A DNA stretch of 9,538 bases from Desulfobacterales bacterium (GCA_030613225.1 JAUWMJ010000076.1:1-9538); one strand, 5' to 3'; positions 1 through 6,963 are shown, numbered from the stretch's first letter. Notes: generated by a model not told the origin, from the sequence alone. Made by a program: numbers and translations.

Positions 1-198
1 CATATAAAGTATGACCTTGTTGTTCTCGATGGACATGTTTCCACTGAAATTTTGAGTTATCTGGAAGAGAATCAAACGGATGTTGTGGTAATGGGATCTT
101 ACGGGCTTTCGGGCATGGGTCTGGTGGTTTTCGGCAGTGTGGCCAAAAGAATAACACATAAGGCTCCCTGCAGTGTAATGATTGTTCGCAAAAGTTAA
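1..198 (+). CDS. Universal stress protein (UspA family), C-terminal part
   Basis: The frame is open from the first base and ends at TAA 196-198, giving the last 65 residues of a protein whose start lies outside the window. The C-terminal half of the Usp alpha/beta fold is clear: a VVVMGSYG strand, then the ATP-type loop pattern G-x2-G-x9-G-S (GSYGLSGMGL, then FGSVAKRI), then APCSVMIV as the final strand. In this family these glycines and the Ser contact the phosphates of bound ATP, so this is probably a nucleotide-binding, cytoplasmic stress protein. The specific Usp subtype and its role cannot be judged without the N-terminus. No gene follows on this strand for 646 bp, so it probably ends its transcription unit. 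Confidence 0.9.
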   Translation, partial: HIKYDLVVLDGHVSTEILSYLEENQTDVVVMGSYGLSGMGLVVFGSVAKRITHKAPCSVMIVRKS

Positions 199-208
199 AA
201 TCCGAAAT

Positions 209-232
209 GCGACTACCGTATGTTGTAGTTGC
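209..232 (+). terminator. Hairpin after the stress protein gene, weak terminator candidate
   Basis: GCGACTAC (209-216) pairs with GTAGTTGC (225-232) over eight base pairs, one of them a G-U, around an 8-nt loop. It starts 11 nt after the stop codon, where a terminator would be expected. No T-tract follows, so intrinsic termination is doubtful. It may instead protect the mRNA 3' end. Confidence 0.3.
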
Positions 233-401
233 CAATAATGTATTGTACAGCATATAGTGTTCTAACAAAAAATTTAGAATATTTTACGAATTCATAAGTT
301 ATAATATATCGATGAGAAACCCTTGAGAGAAGGATACAACATATTAATAGCTGACCGAAATCCTCAGTTACTTATATGCCAACGCTTAAGCGCCGGATGT
401 A

Positions 402-426
402 CGTCCCACAGCGAAGCATGGGAACG
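402..426 (+). other. Strong hairpin of unknown function
   Basis: CG-TCCCA (402-408) pairs with TGGGA-(A)-CG (419-426), with one bulged A at 424. The loop holds an inner G411-C412 / G416-C417 pair closed by GAA. A perfect 10-bp palindrome, CGCTTAAGCG (383-392), lies just upstream, and the octamer-type repeat begins 5 bp downstream. The block looks like part of a structured RNA or a mobile-element fragment. I do not recognise the family. Confidence 0.35.
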
Positions 427-431
427 AGGGC

Positions 432-451
432 AACCTCTGAACCCGTGAACG
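432..451 (+). repeat. Isolated copy of the AACCTCTG-type repeat
   Basis: AACCTCTG AACCCGTG AACG matches the last 20 bp of the larger array (733-752) at 19 of 20 positions. It lies directly after the hairpin at 402-426 and in the same orientation as the 709-752 array. Confidence 0.75.
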
Positions 452-510
452 GTTATTATATATGTTATCACCAATATCCTTGACATAAGAATAGAGATTA
501 CGTAACTATT

Positions 511-547
511 CAGGTTGTCAGGTTCATAGTTCACGGTTCACGGTTGG
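511..547 (-). repeat. Short tandem array, inverted arm (GGTTCA type)
   Basis: The units read CAGGTTGT, CAGGTTCA, TAGTTCA, CGGTTCA, CGGTTGG: two of 8 bp and then three of 7 bp. This is the reverse-complement sense of the AACCTCTG/AACCCGTG units at 432-451 and 709-752, so this arm and the 709-752 arm form an imperfect inverted repeat around about 160 bp. Confidence 0.75.
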
Positions 548-596
548 TCGCCTTGCGCTCCTCATGTTTACGGTAAACTTTTCGAGCCAATTCACG

Positions 597-620
597 CCTG
601 CCTGTGCGACGGCAGACAGG
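597..620. repeat. GC-rich palindromic element
   Basis: CCTGCCTG (597-604) pairs with CAGACAGG (613-620) with one C-A mismatch and an 8-nt loop. It resembles REP-type extragenic palindromes in size and composition. It lies between the two arms of the octamer-type inverted repeat. Confidence 0.5.
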
Positions 621-708
621 TGCCGGTTACCACACCTCATATCTTCAAAATGTTAAATTATCACATGCCCGGAACGCTCTCGCTTGCGAGGCGGGCGGGT
701 TGCGCTCT

Positions 709-752
709 AACCTCTGAACCTCTGAACCTCTGAACCTTTGAACCCGTGAACG
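709..752 (+). repeat. Octamer tandem array, AACCTCTG type
   Basis: There are three perfect AACCTCTG units (709-732), then AACCTTTG, AACCCGTG and a terminal AACG. It is the most regular array in the 199-844 region and ends about 90 bp before the kinase start. It has the opposite sense to the arm at 511-547. Confidence 0.9.
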
Positions 753-844
753 CCTACGGTTTTTGCATGCATTAAAGAGGCGGCGAAAAAAAGTAGTTTG
801 TTTCTTTTTATAGCGAACTTGTTGAAGTTACAGCCTAAATTTGG

Positions 845-3550
845 ATGGGCGAGATGAAAGATGAAGATAAAAGTAGAGACCGACTCATAAAGGAGTTGGA
901 GGAATTGCGCAGGAGGGTTGTTGAGTTGGAAGGATCAAAAACCGTGCTCAGGCAGGCCGGGGAAACCTCAAGTGATAGAGGGACGAGGTGTGCATCCAGT
1001 GATATCGAAAGAAACGAATGGGAATGGTTGCTCAATCATTTTCCTGATTTAATAATGACAGTGGACGATCAGTACAGGATTGTGGTGATTAACAAGGCCA
1101 TGGCCCATGGGTTGGGGGTCACCCCGAAGGATGCGATAGGGAAAAGATGCTACGAACTTGTCCATGGAGAAGATAAACCACCTGAGTTTTGTCCCCACTT
1201 GAAACTATTGGAAGACGGCCGGGAGCACCGGGAAGAGATTTACGAGAAAAACATAGGTGGTTTTTACATTGTCTCCGTCTCACCCCTTCATGACACCAGG
1301 GGCCGCCTGACAGGCTCTCTTCATATAGCCAGAGACATTAACGCACGCAAGCTGGCCGAAAAGGCACTGCGGGAATCGGAAGAAAAATACCGGTTAGTGG
1401 TGGAAAACGCCAACGAGGCCATTATGGTGGCCCAGGACGGGATGCACAAGTTCTTCAATCGAAAAGCACTGGAAATCACGGGCTACACGGAAAAAGAGTT
1501 CAGCGCCAGGCCTTTTGTGAAGATGATCCATCGGGATGACCGGCATATGGTCCTCGAATACCACCGAAAAAGATTGAAAGGCGAAGATAGTCCCCATATT
1601 TATCCATTCAGAATTATTGATAAGAGCGGCAAAGAAAAATGGATAGAGATCAACGCAATCCTGATCGAATGGGAAGGCAGACCGGCCACCCTGAATTTCA
1701 TGGCGGACATCACCAAACGCAAGCACGCGGAAGATGCTCTGCGGGAGAGCGAAGAGCGTATGCGGGCCATCTTTGAAGCAGCGGCAAACGTCTCTCTTGT
1801 CATGACGGACCTTGCAGGCACAGATGCCCGTGTCCTGGAATTCAGCCCGGGTGCTGAGCGTATGTTCGGGTATAGGTGTGACGAGATCATCGGCAAACCC
1901 GTCGCCATGCTACACCTGCCGGAAGATGTGGCCAGTTTTCCCAAGATAATTGAGGCTATGGGCCAGGAAAAAGCCGGATTTACCGGGGAGTCGACCCTGA
2001 TCAGAAAATCCGGGGAGCGATTCCCGGCCCTTTTCACCTCTTACCCTATCTTTGATGGTAAAGGCCACATGACTGCGACCTTAGGTGTTGCCATTGACGT
2101 CTCCGAGCGAGTTAGGGCGGAAAAGGAGCTAAGAAAGAGCGAAGAAAAGTATCACAGCATTTTTGAAAATATCCAGGATGTTCATTACGAAGTAACCCTG
2201 GATGGAAAAATATTGGAAATCAGTCCCTCGATTGAGAGAATTTCCCGCTATAAAAGAGAAGAGCTCATAGGGAAATCAGCGTATGACATATATTTTAACC
2301 CGAAAAAAAGAGATGAGCTTGTAAAAAAGCTTTTAAAAAATGGAAGGGTTACCGGCTATGAATTCCTTCTAAAGGGTAAAAACGGCTCAAAAGCCTATTG
2401 TTCGGTATCTGCAAAGCTGGCATGCGATAAACAGGGTAATCCTGAAAAAATTATAGGCTCTTTTCACAATATCACCAAACGCAAACAGGTAGAGGACTCA
2501 CTCCGTGAAAGTGAGAAGACCCTGAAGGCCATTCTTGAGGCGTCTCCGGTGGGTATCGGTTTGGTCCGCAACCGGATCCTGGGTTGGGCTAACAAAGCCA
2601 TGTACCGAATGCTGGGATACGAAGAGGATTCCTTGATAGGGGAAAGCACCAGGATACTTTACCCGGATGATGAAGAATACGACCGTATTGGTCGCGAGCT
2701 GTATACCGGAATTAATGCAACAGGGACCGGACATGTGGAAACCCGGTGGATTAAAAAAGATGGCAGTGTTATCCACTGTTTCCTTCAGGCAAGAACACTC
2801 GATCCATCTGATCCTGAAAAAGTGATTATCCTGGCTTCCATGGATATCACAGACCAAAAGAAGTCTGAAGAATATATTCATACTCTCACCCATGAGCTGA
2901 TGAAGGCCCAGGAAGACGAGCGCACAATGATTTCCCGTGAACTGCATGACCGCGTGGCGCAAGACCTTTCCGTGTCAAAAATTGGATGCGATATGGTTTT
3001 AAAAAATCAGCCTGCATTGCCCCCTGAAGTAAAGCAAAAAATCATAGGGATATCAAACGGCCTTCAGGGGGCCATCAACGCCATTCGGGATCTATCATAT
3101 GAGTTGCGTCCTCCCGGTCTGGATCAAATGGGCCTGGCTGAGACCATTTTCCAGTATTGTGAGGAATTTTCCGAGAAAACCGGGCTGAACGTGGACTTTA
3201 CTTTTGCCGGTATGGAGGGCTTAAATCTCGATTTTAATACCGAGATCAACTTGTACCGCCTGGTTCAGGAAGGTCTCAATAACACCTGGAAGCATGCCGA
3301 CGCAAGGCATGTGACCATCAGGCTGGCAGCAGCTCACCCTAACATTATTCTCCGTATAAAGGATGACGGCAAGGGGTTTGATGTAAAGGAGCGGCTTGCC
3401 AATGCCTTGAATGAGAAACGGATGGGGCTTCGCAGTATGGAGGAAAGGGTCAACCTGCTTCAGGGCGATATTGAAATTCAGTCACAGCCGATGCAGGGCA
3501 CAAAAATCTCAATAAAGGTTCCTTACAGCACGCAACAGGGGGCATTTTGA
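845..3550 (+). CDS. Cytoplasmic multi-PAS sensor histidine kinase (NarL-type, HisKA_3)
   Basis: This 901-residue sensor kinase should autophosphorylate on His and pass the phosphate to the regulator encoded 28 bp downstream. A short N-terminal coiled coil (about 5-36) is followed by five PAS domains at roughly 56-173, 177-297, 301-427, 431-552 and 556-674, most joined by a (K/R)xSEEK-like helical linker. The HisKA_3 dimerisation domain (about 687-757) carries ISRELHDRVAQDLS with phospho-His701. The HATPase_c domain shows an N-box (E800 to H817, including N812 and N813), a G1 box DDGKGF (840-845) and MGLRSMEER (860-868). There is no signal peptide or membrane segment, so it senses internal ligands. 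PAS1 has an uncommon Cys/His cluster (C102, H107, C116, H118). ATG 845 has no good Shine-Dalgarno; ATG 854, giving MKDEDKSRDRL, resembles the usual N-terminus of such kinases and may be the real start. The ligand is unknown. Confidence 0.93.
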   Translation: MGEMKDEDKSRDRLIKELEELRRRVVELEGSKTVLRQAGETSSDRGTRCASSDIERNEWEWLLNHFPDLIMTVDDQYRIVVINKAMAHGLGVTPKDAIGKRCYELVHGEDKPPEFCPHLKLLEDGREHREEIYEKNIGGFYIVSVSPLHDTRGRLTGSLHIARDINARKLAEKALRESEEKYRLVVENANEAIMVAQDGMHKFFNRKALEITGYTEKEFSARPFVKMIHRDDRHMVLEYHRKRLKGEDSPHIYPFRIIDKSGKEKWIEINAILIEWEGRPATLNFMADITKRKHAEDALRESEERMRAIFEAAANVSLVMTDLAGTDARVLEFSPGAERMFGYRCDEIIGKPVAMLHLPEDVASFPKIIEAMGQEKAGFTGESTLIRKSGERFPALFTSYPIFDGKGHMTATLGVAIDVSERVRAEKELRKSEEKYHSIFENIQDVHYEVTLDGKILEISPSIERISRYKREELIGKSAYDIYFNPKKRDELVKKLLKNGRVTGYEFLLKGKNGSKAYCSVSAKLACDKQGNPEKIIGSFHNITKRKQVEDSLRESEKTLKAILEASPVGIGLVRNRILGWANKAMYRMLGYEEDSLIGESTRILYPDDEEYDRIGRELYTGINATGTGHVETRWIKKDGSVIHCFLQARTLDPSDPEKVIILASMDITDQKKSEEYIHTLTHELMKAQEDERTMISRELHDRVAQDLSVSKIGCDMVLKNQPALPPEVKQKIIGISNGLQGAINAIRDLSYELRPPGLDQMGLAETIFQYCEEFSEKTGLNVDFTFAGMEGLNLDFNTEINLYRLVQEGLNNTWKHADARHVTIRLAAAHPNIILRIKDDGKGFDVKERLANALNEKRMGLRSMEERVNLLQGDIEIQSQPMQGTKISIKVPYSTQQGAF

Positions 3551-3578
3551 AATTTCGTTCATAATCAGGAGAAAAAAA

Positions 3579-4256
3579 GTGGCACAAAAAAACACCATAT
3601 TAATTGTTGATGACCATGCGCTTTTCAGGGAAGGCCTCAGGGCAATTATCGAACGTAACCCCAGGTATGAAGTGGTTGGTGAGGCCGGCAATGGTCGTGA
3701 AGCCATCAGAATGGCCGGAAAACTCAAGCCTGACCTGGCCCTGATGGATATATCCCTCCCGGATCGAAGCGGCCTGGAACTGATTCGTGAAATACAAAAA
3801 ATATCGTCAAAGACGCGTGTCATGGTTGTCAGTATGCATTCCAAAATAGACTATATCGTTAAGGCTTTTCAAGCCGGAGCAGCAGGATATTTGGTTAAAG
3901 AATCCGCCTCTGACAAGCTCCAGCAGGGAATCGGTTCTGTCTTAAAAGGCGACTATTTCATGGACACTTCCGTCTCCCATAAGGTGGTTAAAAAACTTAT
4001 GGGATTACAGGAAAAAGAGATGAAAATCACGGACGCAGCTTACGATACCCTGACGCCCAGGGAGCAAGAAGTCATGGCCATGGTGGCCGAAGGTTTTTCC
4101 ACCAATGAAATCAGCAAAAAACTTTTCATCAGTTCCAAAACAGTTGAAAACCACCGCTCCAGCATTATGCGTAAGCTTGACCTTCACAGCATTATTGAAA
4201 TTGTACGCTATGCCGCCAAAATAGGCCTCATCGACATAGATCTATGGAAAGAATGA
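3579..4256 (+). CDS. NarL/FixJ (LuxR-HTH) family response regulator
   Basis: This is a 225-residue DNA-binding response regulator, the likely phosphate acceptor of the kinase just upstream. The receiver domain (about 6-120) has the acidic pair D11/D12, phospho-acceptor D57 in LALMDISLPDRSG, switch residue S85 and conserved K107. A linker leads to a GerE/LuxR helix-turn-helix (about 158-215) with the signature LTPREQEVM, the recognition helix SSKTVENHRSSIMRKL, and a C-terminal helix. The length is normal for the family. The start is GTG 3579 with AGGAG at 3567-3571, seven bases upstream. The 28-bp gap to the kinase supports one operon. Target promoters cannot be deduced here. Confidence 0.95.
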   Translation: MAQKNTILIVDDHALFREGLRAIIERNPRYEVVGEAGNGREAIRMAGKLKPDLALMDISLPDRSGLELIREIQKISSKTRVMVVSMHSKIDYIVKAFQAGAAGYLVKESASDKLQQGIGSVLKGDYFMDTSVSHKVVKKLMGLQEKEMKITDAAYDTLTPREQEVMAMVAEGFSTNEISKKLFISSKTVENHRSSIMRKLDLHSIIEIVRYAAKIGLIDIDLWKE

Positions 4257-4510
4257 AGATCAACTCCCCTTTAATTTCCTTTCTTACCAGTTATTTCCCT
4301 TGGTGCAGGATAATTCCCTAACCCTGCGGATTTCCATCAGCAAAATGAAGCCTTCCCCCTATGGACAAAGTAAACATAATCAGAGATAAAACACTAAGTT
4401 AGGATCTGTTATGTAATAGGAATGAAACGGATCAAAATGTGAAGTTATTTTTAAGCGAACCTTAAGCAGGATAGCAGCCAGGCGAAGGTTATTGAGAAGG
4501 TATCGGTTAA

Positions 4511-4545
4511 CAATTCACAATTGACCATTCACAATTGACAATTCT
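4511..4545 (+). repeat. Heptamer array, left arm (CAATTCA/CAATTGA)
   Basis: Five consecutive 7-bp units: CAATTCA, CAATTGA, CCATTCA, CAATTGA, CAATTCT. They are the inverse of the AATTGTG-type units at 4639-4685. The spacing is exactly seven bases throughout. Confidence 0.88.
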
Positions 4546-4562
4546 ATCTAAGGGAACAGCAA

Positions 4563-4640
4563 ATGGCAAAAGGTGATGATATTCAAAAGCAGCTTACTGA
4601 TAGTAATATCATTTATACTATTGGAAAGCGGAAAAAATAA
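4563..4640 (+). pseudogene. 25-codon ORF, probable remnant of a four-helix-bundle (S23/IVP-like) gene
   Basis: ATG 4563 to TAA 4638 encodes MAKGDDIQKQL, then 14 residues ending IIYTIGKRKK. The opening MAKGDDIQxxL is, from memory, the typical N-terminus of bacterial four-helix-bundle proteins related to 23S rRNA intervening-sequence proteins, which are about 110-130 residues long. The basic end resembles their C-terminal helix. The simplest reading is an in-frame internal deletion of about 90-100 codons. An AGGGAA Shine-Dalgarno-like stretch (4550-4555) is retained about 7 bases upstream. Opposed heptamer arrays flank it closely, and the stop codon overlaps the first unit of the right array. 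It could also be a chance small ORF or an unrelated short peptide gene. Translation has not been shown. Confidence 0.5.
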
Positions 4641-4685
4641 TTGTGAATTGTGAATTGTGAATTGCTAATTGCCAATTGTCAATGG
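4639..4685 (-). repeat. Heptamer array, right arm (AATTGTG)
   Basis: Three perfect AATTGTG units (4639-4659) are followed by AATTGCT, AATTGCC, AATTGTC and a partial AATGG. It is the opposed partner of the 4511-4545 array. Together they could pair as an imperfect stem enclosing the remnant ORF. Confidence 0.9.
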
Positions 4686-4744
4686 AAAACCAAAAATGCT
4701 TAGCCTGGCGGCTATGCCCTTAAAAAAAGGAGGGATATTCGATC

Positions 4745-5107
4745 ATGAAAAGAGAAGATATAAATTATTTTCGTGATGTGCTGAGCTGCAGGTTGGAAGA
4801 TCTTTTAGTACAGGGAAATAACACGGTCACACATCTTTTGGAATTTACAGTCAATTCAGCTGACCCTGTGGATCAAGCATCTCTTGAAATAGACCGGAAC
4901 TACAAGCTCAGGATCAGAACCAGGGAGAGCAAGCTTATAAGTAAAATAAGGCAATCCCTTAACAGAATCGAAGATGGCACATTCGGTGTCTGCGAAGTAT
5001 GCGGCAGGGAAATCTATATAGAACGATTAAAAGCCAGACCTGTTACGAATTGCTGTATTGCCTGCAAAAGCAAAATGGAGGAGCTTGAAAACGCCATAGG
5101 GGCTTAG
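4745..5107 (+). CDS. DksA/TraR-family C4 zinc-finger protein
   Basis: This 120-residue protein belongs to the DksA/TraR family, whose members bind in the RNA polymerase secondary channel and alter transcription, often with ppGpp. A helical coiled-coil part (about 1-75) carries the tip motif D40-P-V-D43-Q-A45, the DxxDxA pattern needed for function in true DksA. A C4 zinc finger follows: C83-x2-C86-x17-C104-x2-C107 within GVCEVCGREI and CCIACK. It is shorter than E. coli DksA (151 residues), mainly at the N-terminus, and C103 next to C104 is an extra Cys. ATG 4745 follows AGGAGG (4728-4733) by 11 bases. It stands alone on its strand and converges with pepA. Whether it is the main DksA or a paralogue cannot be told from here. 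Confidence 0.9.
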   Translation: MKREDINYFRDVLSCRLEDLLVQGNNTVTHLLEFTVNSADPVDQASLEIDRNYKLRIRTRESKLISKIRQSLNRIEDGTFGVCEVCGREIYIERLKARPVTNCCIACKSKMEELENAIGA

Positions 5108-5113
5108 GGCTTT

Positions 5114-5248
5114 GAGGAGCGTCCCTTCGGGACTTGATGAGCGGCCTTCCAGGCTTCGCCTCTGGCTACGCCGTGGCAAGCGGCCTTGAGTTTTTTTTCA
5201 AGCGACCCGTCTTCGCCTGCGGCTACGCCGCGGCAGGGAGCGCTCCTC
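5114..5248. repeat. GC-rich composite repeat element after the DksA-like gene
   Basis: The block is bounded by an 8-bp inverted repeat, GAGGAGCG (5114-5121) and CGCTCCTC (5241-5248). Inside are a GTCCC-TTC-GGGAC hairpin (5121-5133), a CCAGGC-TTC-GCCT hairpin (about 5149-5161), and two direct copies of a 26-bp unit (5155-5180 and 5212-5237) that agree at 22 of 26 positions and start TTCGCCT. A T8 run at 5191-5198 follows the first copy and could end transcription of the DksA-like gene. It looks like an extragenic REP-like or miniature element. No ORF is present. Confidence 0.65.
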
Positions 5249-5362
5249 GAACATAGTGCTCTTTAAGCGTAGCGCTCAATTACAATGTTGGATGTTCATT
5301 TTTCAAAACAACTTAGCGCTTATGGGGAAATACCCCCGGAGTCAAGTGTATACAAAGACCAG

Positions 5363-5426
5363 CTTCCAGGCTTCCCAACCTCCCAGCCTTTCTGCCTTTT
5401 TGCCTCCTATCTTTCCAGCTTTTCTA
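5363..5426 (-). repeat. Pyrimidine-rich octamer array running into the pepA 3' end
   Basis: On the plus strand the units are CTTCCAGG, CTTCCCAA, CCTCCCAG, CCTTTCTG, CCTTTTTG, CCTCCTAT, CTTTCCAG and CTTTTCTA, with a strict 8-bp period but degenerate sequence. In pepA sense these are purine-rich (AAGG/GAGG) units. The last two and a half units code for the end of PepA, and the TAG stop lies inside the CCTCCTAT unit. Confidence 0.7.
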
Positions 5427-6882
5427 TAACATCACAGAGCAGCCTTACCCCAAAGCCTGTTCCCCCTGCCGGGCAGTATGCATTCCCTTTTTTGAGATAT
5501 GCCGGTCCTGCAATGTCGATATGAGCCCACCTGGTGTCTGAAACAAATTCCGACAAAAAGAGTGCGGCAGTAATCGCCCCTCCCCAGCGGGTTTTACCTA
5601 TGTTATTAATATCCGCAAAATCGCTTTTCAGCAGCTCTTTGTAATCTTCGGGCATGGGAAGCTGCCAGCAGCGTTCATGCAATTTTTCGCCGGATTTGAT
5701 AATCGTTTCGGCCAAATCATTGTCAAAGGAAAACAAACCTGCACTCTTCTCTCCCAGGGCTACAACGCAAGCCCCGGTTAGTGTAGCGATATCAATAAGC
5801 GCCTGGGGTTTGTATTTCTTAAGTGCATATGACATGGCATCAGCCAGTATCAGCCTGCCTTCAGCATCTGTATTACCGATTTCAACCGTTTTTCCGCTAA
5901 AGCTTTTTATGATATCTCCAGGACGTGAAGCGTCCCCGGAAGGCATGTTTTCAACGATAGGAATAACTCCGATAACATGAATTTTGGGTTTGAGCACGGC
6001 GGTTGCGATAAGCGCTGCCGCAACTGTTGCTGCACCGGCCATATCCATTTTCATGGTGTCAAGAGATCCGGCTGGTTTAAGGTTGATGCCTCCTGAATCG
6101 AATGTTACGCCTTTACCGACAAAGACGACGGTTGTTTTGAAAATTTTCGGCTTATATTCCAGGGTAACCATGCAGGGCTTGCTCCGGCTTCCTTTTGCCA
6201 CAGCCAGGAGCGCCCCGAACTTCTTTTGATTTAGTTCCTTTTCGCTTAATACATTAACTTTAAGATTCGCTTTTCTTGCAGGCGTTGTAATTGACCTGGC
6301 GAATTGTTCCGGTCTTTTGTCATTGGAAGGTGTATTCACCCACTCTCTTGCAAGAACGGTTCCCTTGCAGACAGCTTCAACTTGAGGGAGCAGTTTGTTG
6401 AAAGCTTTAGCTTCATCAGGCTCAACGAGGAAAGTGATGGTCTTTAGTGCTTTAAGTTTCTTTTCCTTTTTGTATTTATCAAAAATATGGTTTCCAAGAA
6501 AGGCGCCTTCTAAAAGGGGTTCTAAAACCTGAGACATTTCCATCTTGATTTTTTTAAAAGAAGGGACGGCAATTAAAACTTGCGAAAGATTTTTCCTGAT
6601 ACATTTTTTTACCGCTCTGCCTGACATTTTGCGAAGTTTTTCAAAATCGATTTCCTTTGCTTTTCCAAGGCCGAGAAGAATTACCCTTTCCGCATTAACT
6701 CCAGGCGGGTTATAGAGAATTACTTCGTCATCTTTCTCCCCTTTGAACTCTTTTAGCTTCTTTGCTTTGTTGATAACAGAAACTATTGCTTTGTTATCAT
6801 GTATCTGAGTGTCTTCACAAACCGGGATAACCAGGGTTTCTGTCTTTGTTTTTTTTAAATCAATGGTTTTTAGTTGTAGCAT
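5407..6882 (-). CDS. pepA: Leucyl aminopeptidase, M17 family (PepA)
   Basis: This is a 491-residue cytosolic aminopeptidase that removes N-terminal residues from peptides with two metal ions. All key residues fit the E. coli PepA spacing exactly: metal ligands K257, D262, D280, D339 and E341, and catalytic K269 and R343. They sit in VGKGVTFDSGGINLKPAGSLDTMKMD and NTDAEGRLILADAM, the latter being the family signature. The N-terminal domain (about 1-165) is more variable, as usual. Length is close to E. coli PepA (503). ATG 6880-6882 has AAGGAG (6892-6897 on this strand's complement) nine bases upstream, and a good sigma-70 promoter lies just beyond. The gene appears monocistronic and converges with the DksA-like gene. 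Its last codons, IEKLER and stop, lie in an octamer repeat array. In E. coli PepA also binds DNA; nothing here shows that role. Confidence 0.96.
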   Translation of the reverse strand: MLQLKTIDLKKTKTETLVIPVCEDTQIHDNKAIVSVINKAKKLKEFKGEKDDEVILYNPPGVNAERVILLGLGKAKEIDFEKLRKMSGRAVKKCIRKNLSQVLIAVPSFKKIKMEMSQVLEPLLEGAFLGNHIFDKYKKEKKLKALKTITFLVEPDEAKAFNKLLPQVEAVCKGTVLAREWVNTPSNDKRPEQFARSITTPARKANLKVNVLSEKELNQKKFGALLAVAKGSRSKPCMVTLEYKPKIFKTTVVFVGKGVTFDSGGINLKPAGSLDTMKMDMAGAATVAAALIATAVLKPKIHVIGVIPIVENMPSGDASRPGDIIKSFSGKTVEIGNTDAEGRLILADAMSYALKKYKPQALIDIATLTGACVVALGEKSAGLFSFDNDLAETIIKSGEKLHERCWQLPMPEDYKELLKSDFADINNIGKTRWGGAITAALFLSEFVSDTRWAHIDIAGPAYLKKGNAYCPAGGTGFGVRLLCDVIEKLER

Positions 6883-6891
6883 AATTGGTGT

Positions 6892-6897
6892 CTCCTT
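6892..6897 (-). promoter_or_regulatory. Ribosome binding site of pepA
   Basis: On the minus strand AAGGAG is followed by a nine-base spacer and ATG 6882. It fixes the pepA start; no other Met start nearby has comparable support. Confidence 0.8.
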
Positions 6898-6909
6898 ATT
6901 AGGTCCTTA

Positions 6910-6937
6910 ATTGTAAAATCTTTGCATTTTGTGGCAA
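6910..6937 (-). promoter_or_regulatory. Sigma-70-type promoter of pepA
   Basis: On the minus strand TTGCCA (6937-6932), a 16-base spacer and TACAAT (6915-6910) match the -35/-10 consensus well. Transcription would start near 6903, leaving a leader of about 20 nt that contains the AAGGAG site. This suggests constitutive expression of pepA independent of the radical SAM gene upstream. It has not been tested. Confidence 0.55.
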
Positions 6938-6963
6938 AAAATAATTGGTATACTTTCTCTAAC

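Larger units (their letters stand above)
199..844. other. 646-bp non-coding region, repeat-rich
   Basis: There is no convincing gene between the stress protein and the kinase. The region holds a weak hairpin just after the stress gene, a strong hairpin at 402-426, three blocks of an octamer-type repeat (432-451, 511-547 inverted, 709-752), and GC-rich palindromes at 597-620 and 679-690. A small hairpin at 566-578 (GTTTA, CGG, TAAAC) is followed by TTTT. No sigma-70 or sigma-54 promoter for the kinase stands out. Confidence 0.7.
4257..4744. other. 488-bp non-coding region with heptamer arrays
   Basis: No intact gene lies between the regulator and the DksA-like gene. The first 250 bp are AT-rich; the only structure I see there is a GCAGG/CCTGC stem (about 4304-4328) without a T-tract. 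The second half holds two opposed heptamer arrays around a 25-codon remnant ORF, then about 60 bp of leader for the DksA-like gene with a strong ribosome binding site. Confidence 0.7.

Noticed and set aside
380..455. Cyclic-di-GMP (GEMM) riboswitch
   Set aside because: Some words look similar (a GCGAAGC loop, CCGG), but the order of the conserved GEMM segments is missing and no tetraloop-receptor arrangement is seen.
709..752. Possible CRISPR array
   Set aside because: Units of 7-8 bp without spacers are too short, and no cas genes are present.
1600..2037. 145-codon minus-strand ORF inside the kinase gene
   Set aside because: The plus strand codes for continuous PAS domains here. The antisense frame shows no domain and is a coding shadow.
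4535..4540. TTGACA as a -35 box in the heptamer array
   Set aside because: No -10 sequence is found 16-18 bases downstream. The match is a by-product of the CAATTGA units.
5285..5524. 79-codon plus-strand ORF
   Set aside because: It runs through the octamer array and the antisense of pepA, with low-complexity Ser/Pro/Phe-rich content and no family resemblance. It is a shadow of pepA.
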